Positions 54,301-64,000 of a stretch of DNA of 64,000 nucleotides are shown here, piece after piece (positions within the stretch are counted from its first letter, which is position 1; the number at the start of each line of letters is the position of its first letter). The DNA is from Aulostomus chinensis (lineage: Eukaryota > Chordata > Actinopteri > Syngnathiformes > Aulostomidae). The translations under genes and the position numbers were made by a program. The notes beneath the pieces are model-generated. The model was not told the DNA's origin and made no database searches. It saw nothing but the letters and a program-made list of their open reading frames with translations. The stretch covers positions 29,069,041 through 29,133,040 of the forward strand of contig JBBMOA010000006.1 in assembly GCA_037954235.1 (NCBI GenBank). The letters run 5' to 3'.

Positions 54301-57300
54301 AACAAAAAAAAAAAGAGAGAGAGAGAGAGAGAAAGCTGCTAACGCCGATGAAGTAGAGAAGTGTTGCCTTTCTGTGGGCCCTCTTAGAAAACATCAGAGT
54401 CCGGAGAGGAGGAGGCTCAGCAGGGCCCCGGGGCCATAAATCAGCTGCTGGTTACACAGCGTTGGCAGGGCCAGGGGCCAAGAGCTGGGGGGGCCGTTGT
54501 GGTTGTCACTCCAGACTACAACCACCCACATACACACTGTCTTACAGTTCCTCATTAAGTGTGGTTATTATCATGACAATACAGTCCTCAATATAAAAAT
54601 GACATTGAAGAATTTAAAAAATCATCACTTTAAAATCAGTGAAAGAAAACTGAAAACTTTCTTTTGTTGAGGGTAAATAGAAGTTACTTCAGAAACGCAG
54701 TACATGCAGTTACTCACCCTCACACATGAATACTGCTGAGGATTCCAGACTAAACACGAAGGATCTCTGCCACACCAAAACAGATCACATCAGCTCCGTG
54801 CTCATAATTCACTTTACATAACAGCCGACACGTCAGACGCTTAGCGCCTCATTAGGAGCCATATTTTCTCTTGATTTCATGAGCTAAAGGGAATGCTTCC
54901 ATTTTTCAGCCAGCCCCCATGAATCAGAGCCGAGGGGAGGGTCAGACCTGAGGCTGATGTAGTACCCTCCTGTACAGTGACGGGGTATTATTCTTTCCAG
55001 GGCCTTTTTACAAATGAATGCTTGAATTAGAAATATTTTCAAAGCCGTGTTTTCACTTCATCCTTACTACAGATTTGATTCAATATACCAAAAACAGGAG
55101 GCGAGTGGTAATTTGGTTTATTTTGCTCGAGCAACAAAATATTGATTCAGCATGTAATCCAGGATGAAGATGACAGGAAAAAAGCACAAGGAGAGGAAAA
55201 GGATCCAACGGGGGCTTTTAAATTATCCCGAAGTGCAGCTCAGTGTGACGTCCAGACAGCGATCCTCAGTTCTTCCCACAAAAGTATTTTTGTGTGGCAA
55301 TAGTTAGAGGGCGGGCGGGGGGGACCTGCTGGGTGGCGCACCCGGGCCCCGGGTCCTGACGGACGACCCCTGAGAGGTAATAAAAATATCAAAACCTTGG
55401 AGGCCCCTTAACCAAACAAAAAACACATCTGCAGTAAAGGGAACAGTAGACACAGTGGGAGGCTGCAATAAAGGTTGAGGAGGCTAGAAGTGCCACAGGA
55501 TCCCACTTCTCACAAATCAGCCTGCAGCGGTGGCCGGCGTGGTGGAGCTGGCGGGGCAGATACATGCTGCCGGTTGTGGATTGAAGGGGAAACTGAATGT
55601 GACACAACACAGAGCAGTTATGATTTATTGAAGCTGGAGGGTTGTGAAGTGAGTTTATCAGGGCCGGATAAAGCCAGATAGCCTGAGGAATGGAGGCTAA
55701 TACGCTACACATGGCTCGCGGCGGCCTTATCTGCTGTTTGACCTGGCCGACCTTCTTTCATAGTCATGAGGCATCATCCCCAGCTTCCTGATAGCGTACA
55801 TGTTTGTGGATGTGTCAGGGTGAGGCTGCGAGGGTGTGCATGCGGGGGTTGATGAGCTGTTAAGCCAGATGGACGTACATTTAGGCGGCCACTCAAACGT
55901 ATTGACAAGAGCAGCACCGGGTTCCTCCAGGAGAGAGAGAAAGACAAAGGTTGAGCACCGGACAAAGAGAAAGCACCTACAGACAGGAAGATTAGCAGCA
56001 TAAATCAAGCATGGCTGACAGCGAGCTATTTCTGAGACTGATGACAGGGCGACTGACTGAATGTAAAAATATTCAGTCTTCTCGTCACCTGCATTCTATG
56101 AAACTGACACTTTTACACTTGTTAGCCAGTCCTGGTCTGGTCTGAAAGACCAGGGTGTCCAGCGTATCAGCTGCCTGTCATACGAATGAGAGCTTTTCTC
56201 ATTGAGCACCTTCCATCTTTTTTCTGAATGGGACTGCTCCCCTGTTTGACATATCCATCTCCTGTCAGCTGGAGCCAAGCTCTGACAGGCTGGGTGACAA
56301 AAGGCTGTAATCTCCCCACGCTCCAGTGTGATTCAGGGACAGGGTGTGTCAGACATACCTGCGAAAAGCCTCCCAGCCGCTAGGCTCGAGTGAGTGAGCG
56401 ATGATGGGACATTTCAGTCGAACAGCGTGAACACCAAGATTGGTGCCAAGATTGAAGGAAACACAAGGGGGAAAAGTGGAGCGAGGCTCAAGCCAGATCT
56501 GCCAAGTGGACGCTCCTTTTGAACGTCTCCTGTCGGTGAGATGCTACAAAAGAGGATCCTGAAGTGTGAGTTTATGTTGGATCTGTTGTGGCCCACAGAA
56601 CGTCGCCTGGGCTCAGCTGCTGAGCAGAGCTGGTCGCCTCCTGACAGCCGAGGCCGCCGGCCCGCTGTCTGTCTGCAAGCTGCAACACAGGCAGGGAAGG
56701 TGTGTTCACATAGGAGTAGAATGATGGAGGCCAAAGACGTCTCCTGTTTGTGACGAGAAAGTTAGAAAGCACAAGGAAGAAAAATGGGGCGTTGAATAAA
56801 AGGAGCCAAGACTCCCTAGTCAGAGCTAATAGATTTTATTACAGACTGAGACTTGCTTCATAGCAGCGTCTCTTTGGTTTATGTAAAGCTGGAAAAACAT
56901 CACTCCTTCTGCAGAACACGGAATTAAAATGACAGTGTAATTCAGACCCGTCTCCTCGTCAGGCAGAAGAGCTACCCTAACATGGAAAATTGTGTTTTTA
57001 TCATTAAACTTAATCCACAGAAGTGGATCTAAATTCTGCGGTGCTGACCAGAAACATGTGCGGATTCTTCAAATGACCAGAAATGATATTTCCAATCAGG
57101 CTGCAACATGAATTTTCTTCTTAAAGTGTTAAGAAATGAAACTCACTTGTCATAAGCAGCACCACTAAACAGTTCCCCAACAGTATTTATGCCCTCTGTG
57201 GCTCTAAAGTCGGAGGAATTAGGTTGCAGAAATCTGCGAATGTTCATAGTGGGAATTAAGTATCAACTGTATTTATTTTCTCATATAAAAACCTACGTGT

Positions 57301-59788
57301 TTTCTCATGAGCAGATACAAACGCAAACATTTAGAATACATGTTTAATGACAAAAACAGGAATGTTGACTTCTTGTATTCTCTTATAACCCCTGAACAGA
57401 CGGCAGTAGTGCACAAGATGCTAATAATCTCCGCATGTGACTAAGGGCTGCACAGTTACGTACATTTATTATCAAGTACCGCAGTGTTTAGTTTATTCCT
57501 GTTAAGATTTCCATGCAAAGTTTCCAACATTTGCTTTTCTCCAAAGCACATTTGGTTGTTGGAGCTTTTTCAAATCAACATCTTTACATTTCTGAATTTG
57601 TCTGTACTACACCAGGAGGCAGTCGGAGAGCACCTCTGTCCTGTGTTTACACCGTCTTTACGGCGTGAAAACACCCTCAAAAAGTCAGGATGTTTTGGCC
57701 CCTGCTGCACCGAGTGTGTGTGGTGTGAGGCCCTCGTCCTGATGGCGGTGCGATGTCACTGAAGGGCCCTTGAATAATTCCAGGAAATTGTAAAATGTAG
57801 AACCACAGAATAGCTGACAGCAATGTGGAGTGAGAAGCTGAAAAGCCTTCCAATTGCAGTGAATTTTTAACATTTCTTCTTAATATTGAAACGATAAATT
57901 ATTCAAATAGTCTGCCGTTAGCTTTTAAGTCACTGAGTTTATAGATGAATCATGTCTGTCACCGACAGGCAGCGGGAGCCGGTTCCAGCCATGACTCCTT
58001 CATCATCAGTACCTGAACCCTGCAGCAACATCTTCTCCACGTACTTCTCTGCTCTCCCCGACTGTAGAAAGTAAAAGCAATTAGCCATTGATCATTATTA
58101 CTTAATTAGCCAGCTACTGCTCACGCTGACGTCTTAATGAAACCTTTTCCTCACACGAACGATGGGACGCAGAACCAACAAAAACAGACACTTAAAGCAT
58201 CATTATCAGGCCTCTAATTCAAACCACATGGGGGAGGCAGTGGCATACCAACTTCTTGAGGTAATAACGCTCCCAACCATCTTTCACCCGCGAGCTTTCT
58301 TTGTATCACTGTGTCAGCCTTGTTTGGTCGAAGCAGACACACAGTGTTTGACGCTGTTGGTTCCAGTGATGATGGTTCCATTAACAACAACTAAAGTGAA
58401 ATCACACAGCGGCCTGTTGCGAGCGCAGCTTTCCTGCTCGCTTTTGATCAATGACATTCCTCTCTGCTCGCTCTCTCTCTCGCATTCCACTTTATCCACT
58501 TGGGCTGTGAGTACCTGGCTTATATCTTCCACATGCAGCATGTGGAGAGTTCCAGGCCGCAACAGGAGCACGCAGATAAATTCTCCAACGTCTCCTCCCA
58601 TCCAGGGCCATTAGTCTCCCTAGACACAACTCATGAAGTCAATTTTACGCCGTCCAATTTGATTTCAGATCCCATATCCAGATGTTTGTGTCCCATCTAG
58701 TGATCCAGTTGAGATCCCTCGCTCGTACGAAGAGCACGTTCGCGCCCCCAGGAATGCCCACCGTGGCGGGCCCTTTAGATTGTGCTCCGAGCCTCCATTC
58801 ATTATGGTGTGTCAGAGTGGTACCTTTCAGAGAGATGGATACAGTCCTTGGGACACTGTAGCTCACACAGGGAGAGCTGTGGCTAATCTTTAGCAGGCAG
58901 ATGTTTCCAAAGAAAAAGTGTGTTTTTCGGGTCTCTTCTCTCGCTGACCAGACCTTTCAGTGCAAATGTAATTCATCAGCGGTGCTTTAAGCAACAACGC
59001 CTCTGCAAACAAGCATTTCAGCGAGATGGTTTCTCTCCTGCCTGCAAACTGTGACAAAGGTAACTGAAGCCGCGTCGTGCTGCCAGAACAGGCCTCCTTA
59101 ACTCCAAACCAAATAGAGGGACGCAGAGAGATTTGCTCGTGCCGTAATGTTTTATGGCCGATGATGGAGTCTCAGGAGTCCACGGCCAGGCTCAACACAC
59201 ATCCAACCTCTCTCTCGGACCTCTGTCATCGGATCAGCTGATCATCTCTGTCATTGTTTGGGTTGGTCACGGTTTGAGATGGCAGTGATTAATTGACTTG
59301 CTGACCTAATGAGTTTATCTGCGTATTTCGGTCTTTTGTTTGTTTTAGTAGGCGTTCTTTGGCCATTAGAATCTGCTGTCCACTGACTCTGCTGCAACAA
59401 TCAGCCACAACATTTCAGCCCATGTGGCTTTGCCAGTGTCTGCTTGTTTGGCGGTGATGTGAACCTGCAGCCCCCCGCTAAGACCTTCTTCCTCTGTGTG
59501 GTTTTCCAGCTGCAGGATTGTGTGACGCTGGTCAACCCCGGGGTCTCCCAGCTGTGCATCAGAGGAGACGGTAAGCTGATGGCGTCAGCGGGCTGGGACC
59601 ACCGCGTACGGATCTTTAGCTGGAAGAAGCTGCGACCGCTGGCGGTTCTGCAGTACCACACCGACATGGTGCTAAGCGTGGCCTTCTCCAACCACAAGGA
59701 ACCCAAACAAAGGCTGCTGGCCGCTGGATCCAAGGACCAGAGAATCAGCTTGTGGTCCATATACAACGAGGGAGCCGACCCCAGCTGA
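40889..59788 (+). CDS. gnb1l: Guanine nucleotide-binding protein beta subunit-like 1 (WD repeats), 6 coding exons
   Basis: Coding exons: 40889-40998, 41359-41484, 41585-41747, 44943-45035, 52484-52696, 59510-59788. They join without a frame break to 327 residues, the same length as human GNB1L. WD-repeat signatures in order: IYTLRG..LNALHF (about 9-24), GSIHVWNL (41-48), ISQGRDMQVCLWDL (78-91), LAGYEDGSLLLWDI (174-187), VSGSSEKKLSSW, ASAGWDHRVRIFSW (260-273) and AAGSKDQRISLWSIY (306-320). A beta-propeller scaffold is therefore expected, without enzymatic residues. From the literature on the family, GNB1L is the animal counterpart of yeast Asa1 and helps TTT/R2TP-type co-chaperones stabilise PIKK kinases such as ATM and ATR. 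The ATG is chosen because SRPAPSPIYTLRG leads straight into the conserved first repeat; an out-of-frame ATG lies 7 bases upstream. Introns 4 (7.4 kb) and 5 (6.8 kb) carry repeats but no recognisable gene. Confidence 0.97.
41128..41178. repeat. (ATT)n imperfect repeat in gnb1l intron 1
   Basis: TTATTATTATT with GTT and CATT variants, inside the 360-bp first coding intron. Confidence 0.85.
41359..41484 (+). CDS. gnb1l: gnb1l coding exon 2
   Basis: It encodes SGKGSIHVWNLNSRRAERIL and then EGHAGSSVLWVSTLRGRETL. The acceptor must be GTTGAAG (AG at 41357-41358). The stronger-looking CAG five bases downstream (41361-41363) would break the frame. The donor is TCAG then GTCAGT. Confidence 0.93.
41585..41747 (+). 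CDS. gnb1l: gnb1l coding exon 3
   Basis: It encodes SQGRDMQVCLWDLSQGRSEV and ends GQQTEE. The acceptor is GCGGTACAG and the donor GAG then GTCAGA. Ends in phase 0. Confidence 0.95.
44589..44790. repeat. Dispersed teleost repeat in gnb1l intron 3
   Basis: It contains AGCATAAAAACTGGAACCAT, CTAAAGCTCACAAATCAG, ATATCTTGTTTGTTTAATCT and GACAAGTTGTGGTTTTAC. These motifs fit a well-spread teleost repeat whose head carries GTTAGCTTAGCTTAGCATAAA; that head is only partly retained here. The assignment is from memory. Confidence 0.55.
44943..45035 (+). CDS. gnb1l: gnb1l coding exon 4
   Basis: It encodes IKIIELPSKTPVCTLVPEAK and LGMVMCVKLWQ, aligned with human VQILEMPSKTSVCAL and KLGMPMCLRLWQ. The acceptor is TTTTTTGCAG and the donor CAG then GTAAGG. 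31 codons, phase 0 to 0, followed at once by a poly(C) tract. Confidence 0.95.
45044..45063. repeat. Poly(C) tract next to the gnb1l exon 4 donor
   Basis: About 20 C beginning 8 bases after the donor GTAAGG. On the RNA this is a C-rich element suited to PCBP/hnRNP K binding. Confidence 0.95.
46663..46694. repeat. (CA)n microsatellite in gnb1l intron 4
   Basis: About 14 CA units with one CATA break, shortly after a G10 run at about 46613-46622. Confidence 0.9.
48341..48368. repeat. (CA)n microsatellite in gnb1l intron 4
   Basis: About 14 perfect CA units. Confidence 0.95.
51471..51945. mobile_element. Degenerate non-autonomous DNA transposon in gnb1l intron 4
   Basis: The left end CAGTCCGTGGTGGAAGAAGT and the right end GTTACCCTCCATCACTG (whose reverse complement begins CAGTGATGGAGG) are imperfect inverted termini. 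The interior repeatedly shows AAAGTA and AAGTACTT motifs, as in a common fish repeat that starts CAGTGGTGGAAGAAGTA. No target-site duplication could be identified. Confidence 0.5.
52484..52696 (+). CDS. gnb1l: gnb1l coding exon 5
   Basis: It encodes PDSGPGPLLLAGYEDGSLLL and on to SSWMLDGQNLQ, covering two WD repeats. The acceptor is CACTTTCAG and the donor CAG then GTGAGT. 71 codons, phase 0 to 0. Confidence 0.96.
52951..53520. repeat. AT-rich minisatellite in gnb1l intron 5
   Basis: Diverged tandem copies contain GTATATATAGGTACACATAT, CATACTGTTCATATATATA and TTTGTATATTGTATATA. Successive GTATATATAGGTACAC blocks begin near 53054, 53192, 53284 and 53404, so the unit length varies between about 90 and 140 bp. 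Long open frames of Tyr/Ile/His on both strands are a by-product. Confidence 0.9.
53521..54167. repeat. Palindromic (ATAGATATCT)n-type satellite in gnb1l intron 5
   Basis: About 650 bp consist almost wholly of ATATAGATATAT and ATATCTATATAG units. Each unit is close to its own reverse complement, so the tract is a continuous array of short palindromes. It adjoins the minisatellite at 52951-53520. Confidence 0.95.
54312..54334. repeat. (GA)n microsatellite in gnb1l intron 5
   Basis: A short A-run followed by about 10 GA units, about 150 bp past the AT satellite. Confidence 0.85.
59510..59788 (+). CDS. gnb1l: gnb1l coding exon 6 and stop
   Basis: It encodes LQDCVTLVNPGVSQLCIRGD through the final two WD repeats to NEGADPS and TGA. 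The acceptor is GTTTTCCAG. Human GNB1L ends soon after SLWSLY, as here after SLWSIY. Confidence 0.96.
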   Translation: MQDCVTLVNPGVSQLCIRGDGKLMASAGWDHRVRIFSWKKLRPLAVLQYHTDMVLSVAFSNHKEPKQRLLAAGSKDQRISLWSIYNEGADPS

Positions 59789-62700
59789 GCCCCTGAGTTC
59801 CGGCACAGACTATCGACCTTGAGCCGATGCCGGTGGCACCCAGAGTCTGACCTCAGTATCTAACAGCAGCACTCAGGAACGCCACTCAAGTGATGATGAG
59901 GTTTCTGGGTTAGACAGTCGTGGTCCCACCGAGCTCAAGTAGATCCACGCACACACAAATTGTTTGATGTGGACCCCAGGAAACTGGACTTTGTGAACAT
60001 CTGTACTCAGATCTGGGCCCAGGTCCCTGATGTGAAAGCCCCCCTTGTGTCTATGGTGGTAAACACCTGAAGCGCTACAGGTGATACGTACATAGAGGAG
60101 GGGGCCGGTAGAGCTTAACAGAACCACCCCACAGGAAGTCTGGGTGCGGGATAATCAGCCCACCAACTCAGTTTTGCAGTTCGTATGTAAACAAAAGTTC
60201 CAGTAACAACTTTATTTTGTACTTTTACTCTCAAACTGTTTGGCAGCTGATCATCACCTGCAGGATGGCAGCAGCTCCGCGCCGGTGAGCTGCACGGCGC
60301 CGCTCGTACGCCGAAGCTCTCTGCCCCAAATAGTTAATCAAACAATGGCCGACTTTAAGGAGCAGAAGAGGTGATGTGATTGTGTTGACTCACCTGATGG
60401 GAGATTTGCTCCAGTGAACTTGAATATTAGGAATATGACACACCTGAGCAGCTATGTAATCCCTGTGTTGTTATTCTAGCAGCTCCTAGATTAGCACGCC
60501 TCCCTGCAGCCTGACCTGGCCTCTGTTTGTCAAACAAGGTTAATCACAGCTGGGACACGAGAGCTGTTGGTTTAGTAGATCAGTGCTTCTGATCAGCGGT
60601 GGCAGGCGACTGTAGCGAAGCCAAATAGCTGACACCAGAGCAGCCGTCGCCACGGACGCCACAGACGCCACAGGGAGTTCCAAACCACCCCAAACTCGCA
60701 GCGCCGCCCCATGTTGGGTTGTTTCTTTTTTGCAGGCGTCTGACATGCTGACATGCTGACGTTCAACGACGGGTTTGGCCGACGGATGATACCTACTGAT
60801 GATGATGCTATCAGTTGAAAGTTTGACGTTCATATTTAACTGGCGTTTTTATTCATTTCCAAAACATTTATAAAAGCTCATAAATCATATTTTCTGAATT
60901 ATTTCCTCAAAGAAGAAACTTGAACAAACATTCCACCAATGCTGTCATATTAAAAAATGATAATCCACAGATGCAAATGACGCGCTGATGTTATCGTGCC
61001 TACGTACAGATCAGAACGTGCTCCCAGGCCCCCGGTGAAGGGGTAATATTTTCATGTGAAGCTGGATAATTGACTTTTACATGTATGTCACATGCATCTT
61101 CAAACATAGACGTATTTAAAGAAGATGACTAGAGTCTTGCTGAGAAAGTCCCGGAGAAAAATGGAGAGGTGTTGTTTTTCTCTCTGCTGTCTCTAATAAT
61201 ATCTCCGAGGGTCGATGAGCAGCGAGGGAGCTGATGTGTTCCAGCAGCGGGCCAGAAGGATGGGGGCCAGGCCCTCAAACGCTCCACGTCTCGCTTCATA
61301 AAGGCTTTGTCTCCTGGGATGACCCCAAGTTGAGGAACTCATCACGCTGTACAGGAAAGACCTGAGAAATCAAAGCGGCAGACTGGCGTAATGGCCAGGA
61401 ATCATTAGTGAACAGAGGAAAGACGAGGTCATTTGCTAGACAAGCTGCCTGAGCACGACAACCTCCACGGAAAAGCCTCTCCCAGCACTTTCACCAGATT
61501 CGCTTGCTTGAATCAAGTTTGTTGTGTAGCTGAAACCTGACGAAAACCCTTCTGATAGAATTTAAAAGTACATTTCTGCCTCGTTATTTTCCAGTCGCCT
61601 CTTTTGTTGACATGTTTTCCTCATTCCCCGTCGAGCTCCCGTCGAGCCTTTTGTCCCTGACCTCTGTGGTGACATCTCTCATGCATAATAGCTTCCTAAC
61701 TCTGCTGTTGGCTTTGAACAAACACCAGAGGTGCCGTGGGCCAGCTTCCGTCTTTTCTCTGACAAATCAAACGCCGGGTCCGTCGGTGCAGATGTGGGCT
61801 GAATGGGAGCGACAGCAACCCACTGGCCTCGGTGCTGGCCGCTGGATCTCGTAAATCACCTCATAATGGATCATTTAGGAAGTCAATAAATGGGCAGGGA
61901 GACCCCCACTGCAGAGTCAGCTGCACAATAGACCCCAGCTTCACTTATCACCTAACGTGTGTCTTCCTCGGCTATGAAGGTCAGAGGTCAGCCTGGCTTT
62001 GGGATGGGGACGTGATCCGCAGGCTTGTGTTAGTGTGGAGGTGCGTGTGGGCTCCACTCCTGGCTTATTTTACTGCTTAAAATGGCACAAGAAGTCTGAA
62101 TATTTAGAAAACAAATTAATAGAAAAACTCCAAAATTCAACTCCTAGTTAATTGCAAATCTAAGAGGAAAATCTCATTTTTGTGGTTGATATTGTGATCG
62201 GACTTGCAAAGTTAAAGAGGAAATGTTTATTTTTTGTGTCACATTTCCACTGGAAAAACCCATTGATTGAGTAACGGTGTGTTTTTGGCGGGAGTGTGTT
62301 TTCCTTCACCAGTGGAAGATGAGGAGGAGGCAAGACCCTGCAGCATCATAGTATTTCATTGTATTTTTTACACACAATTAGTCTTTAGCAATGATTGCTG
62401 CTTCCTTTGCACCAGGCCATGTTGAGATTAATTATGCTGCTGTTAATCAGCTTTTGTTCTACTGATTGACGCGACCTGACGAGTCCTCATCAAGAGTTCT
62501 GCGCTGGCGTGATTTGATGTTCTGCATTGAACGTCCACCGGCACGAGGCGAGGCGCCCTCCGTGTTCCTGGAGAGTCCAGCGGGCTGACGTGTGGAACAC
62601 GTGTTCAGGTGGACCACTCGGACTCACCTGGCTTGTTTTTAATAACTGACGCCAGGCGCAGCAGGCAGACCGAGCTGGGCGCGGAGGCCCTGATTGGCTC

Positions 62701-64000
62701 GTCTCAGCAGATGTTCCAGATGCAGCTGAGTGTCAAATGATGCTTCAGGTTGCATTATCATCCATCATCAGTCTCCTTGTGCTTTCACAGCAAGGCCTTG
62801 GCACCCGTCTCTTGGAACCTCTGGGCGCACACACACACACACACACACACACACCGCACTTCCTGCAGTAAAAAAAAGACACTAAACAGGTTGTTCTTTT
62901 CCTCTGAGAAGTGAAAAAATAATCTGTACATTTGGCTTGAAATGGTGCTGGAATCGTGCCACCGCTGATTTAAATATTTGTGCAGGAATAAAACGAGTAA
63001 AATGACCTGGAAACTGGTTTGTGTGGAGTTGCAGTTCCTGATCATTCCTCCAGTAGGCGCAGTTGCCTCGATTAGCACCTCAGACAGAAAGGTTTTTTTG
63101 TTTTGTTTTTTGAGTGTTACGTTTAGAAAAAATGAAAAACGTGCTTGGTTTTTCGGTTCATTGAACTTTGTGTTTATACAGCGACGCAAAGTAAATAAGC
63201 CTCGCGAAGGTGCAGCTGAGCGGACGTCTTCCCTCGTGCTGCCCGGGTTCAGGGCCCAGCTGCCGGTGCTCCGTGACACAGTGAGAGCGAGGCAGCTCAC
63301 CGGAGCTCACCGGGACGCGCTCATCTTTGCTGAGGGCAGCGTTGAAGTGGCGGTGCACAAACGCCGCTGCAGGAGGAGAGTGGATCCGGTGAAGATGTTC
63401 ACCAGCTTGCTTTTGAACTGTCTGAACTTTCGAATGATTTCATTTATTTTTGTTCATCAGGCCCTCAGTGGGATGGATTTAAAACGAGGGAGAGTTGCTG
63501 GATTTAGGATCGTATCGCTGAACTTCAAAGTTTTCTGACACAAGCGCGTCTCTGCGGTGTCCCGCTGACAGTCTGACCTCCGCGGACTCTTCAGCGTGGT
63601 GAAACGCGTCTGTCGTCGCCTTTTGACCCTTCGTTCCCCCCCACACACACACCGGTGGTGCCGTCCCGTGGTTCTTCCGGCTGGGGGGGTGATGGTCTTC
63701 TGCACCTGTGGCCCGGCGCCGGCTCACACCATGAGGCCTTCCCATCTCCTCACCGCCGCTTCCTGGTCAGTCTGGACCGGAACACGACACTAAACGCGCT
63801 GCGGGCCCGTTTGTGCCCCCCCCCCCCCAGCACAACATTTATAAAAACAAAATAATTTAAATATTAATTAGTATTAATTTTAACTGGACGTGATGAAAGA
63901 ATTCAAGTTGAACTGGTTGTGATAAAGCACCCGACAATAATACATGAAAAAAAAAAAAATAAAAGTCGCTGGGAAATCTTAAATCTGGGTTCGGACGATT
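59789..64000. other. gnb1l 3' UTR and downstream region without a recognisable gene
   Basis: The gnb1l 3' UTR begins here. No AATAAA was noticed in the first kilobase; a weaker ATTAAA lies at 60949-60954. A (CA)n repeat is at about 62827-62853. From 63180 to about 63800 the sequence becomes CpG- and GC-rich with no recognisable protein in any frame. In human the next gene after GNB1L is TBX1, tail to tail, but no T-box sequence is visible before the window ends. Confidence 0.5.

Noticed and set aside
62785..63538. Overlapping 171- and 186-codon frames on opposite strands near the right edge, considered as a tbx1 exon
   Set aside because: Neither contains T-box residues or any other known motif. 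The frames overlap antisense and include a CA repeat.

Overview
This window is vertebrate nuclear DNA, most likely from a teleost fish. Genes are split into short exons with GT..AG introns, (CA)n/(GT)n microsatellites are very dense, and several dispersed repeats look like families common in teleost genomes. Three genes can be supported. A five-prime fragment of a serine dehydratase gene (sds) runs leftward off the start of the window. A complete mitochondrial thioredoxin reductase gene (txnrd2) runs rightward from 2647 to 20824. A complete WD-repeat gene, gnb1l, runs rightward from 40889 to 59788.

Layout: 1-157 is the first coding exon of sds (minus strand), with a probable non-coding first exon and promoter at about 323-410. 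Positions 324-2646 lie between the two divergent genes and contain an old transposon remnant. txnrd2 was reconstructed as 17 coding exons that join in frame to a 514-residue selenoprotein ending Gly-Cys-Sec-Gly; the Sec codon is TGA at 20816-20818 and the stop is TAG at 20822-20824. A poly(A) signal lies at 21079-21084. About 20 kb without a recognisable gene follows (21.1-40.9 kb), holding microsatellites, poly(C) tracts and transposon debris, including a SINE inserted into an older repeat. gnb1l was reconstructed as 6 coding exons that join in frame to 327 residues. Its fifth intron holds a 1.2 kb AT-rich minisatellite and palindromic repeat. The last 4.2 kb holds no gene I can recognise.

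The order and orientation txnrd2 then gnb1l matches human 22q11.21 (TXNRD2-GNB1L-TBX1). The human neighbour COMT is not seen here; sds, whose human orthologue lies on 12q24, takes that side. The genes are not an operon and do not share a pathway: Txnrd2 keeps mitochondrial thioredoxin reduced, Gnb1l is a WD-repeat cofactor linked to PIKK protein maturation, and Sds deaminates serine in the cytosol. I found no undescribed multi-gene system. The most interesting signals concern RNA processing of txnrd2: two splice acceptors built out of UG/UC microsatellites, a 20-nt microexon, a tandem NAGNAG acceptor, and a Sec codon whose 3' UTR lacks an obvious canonical SECIS core.
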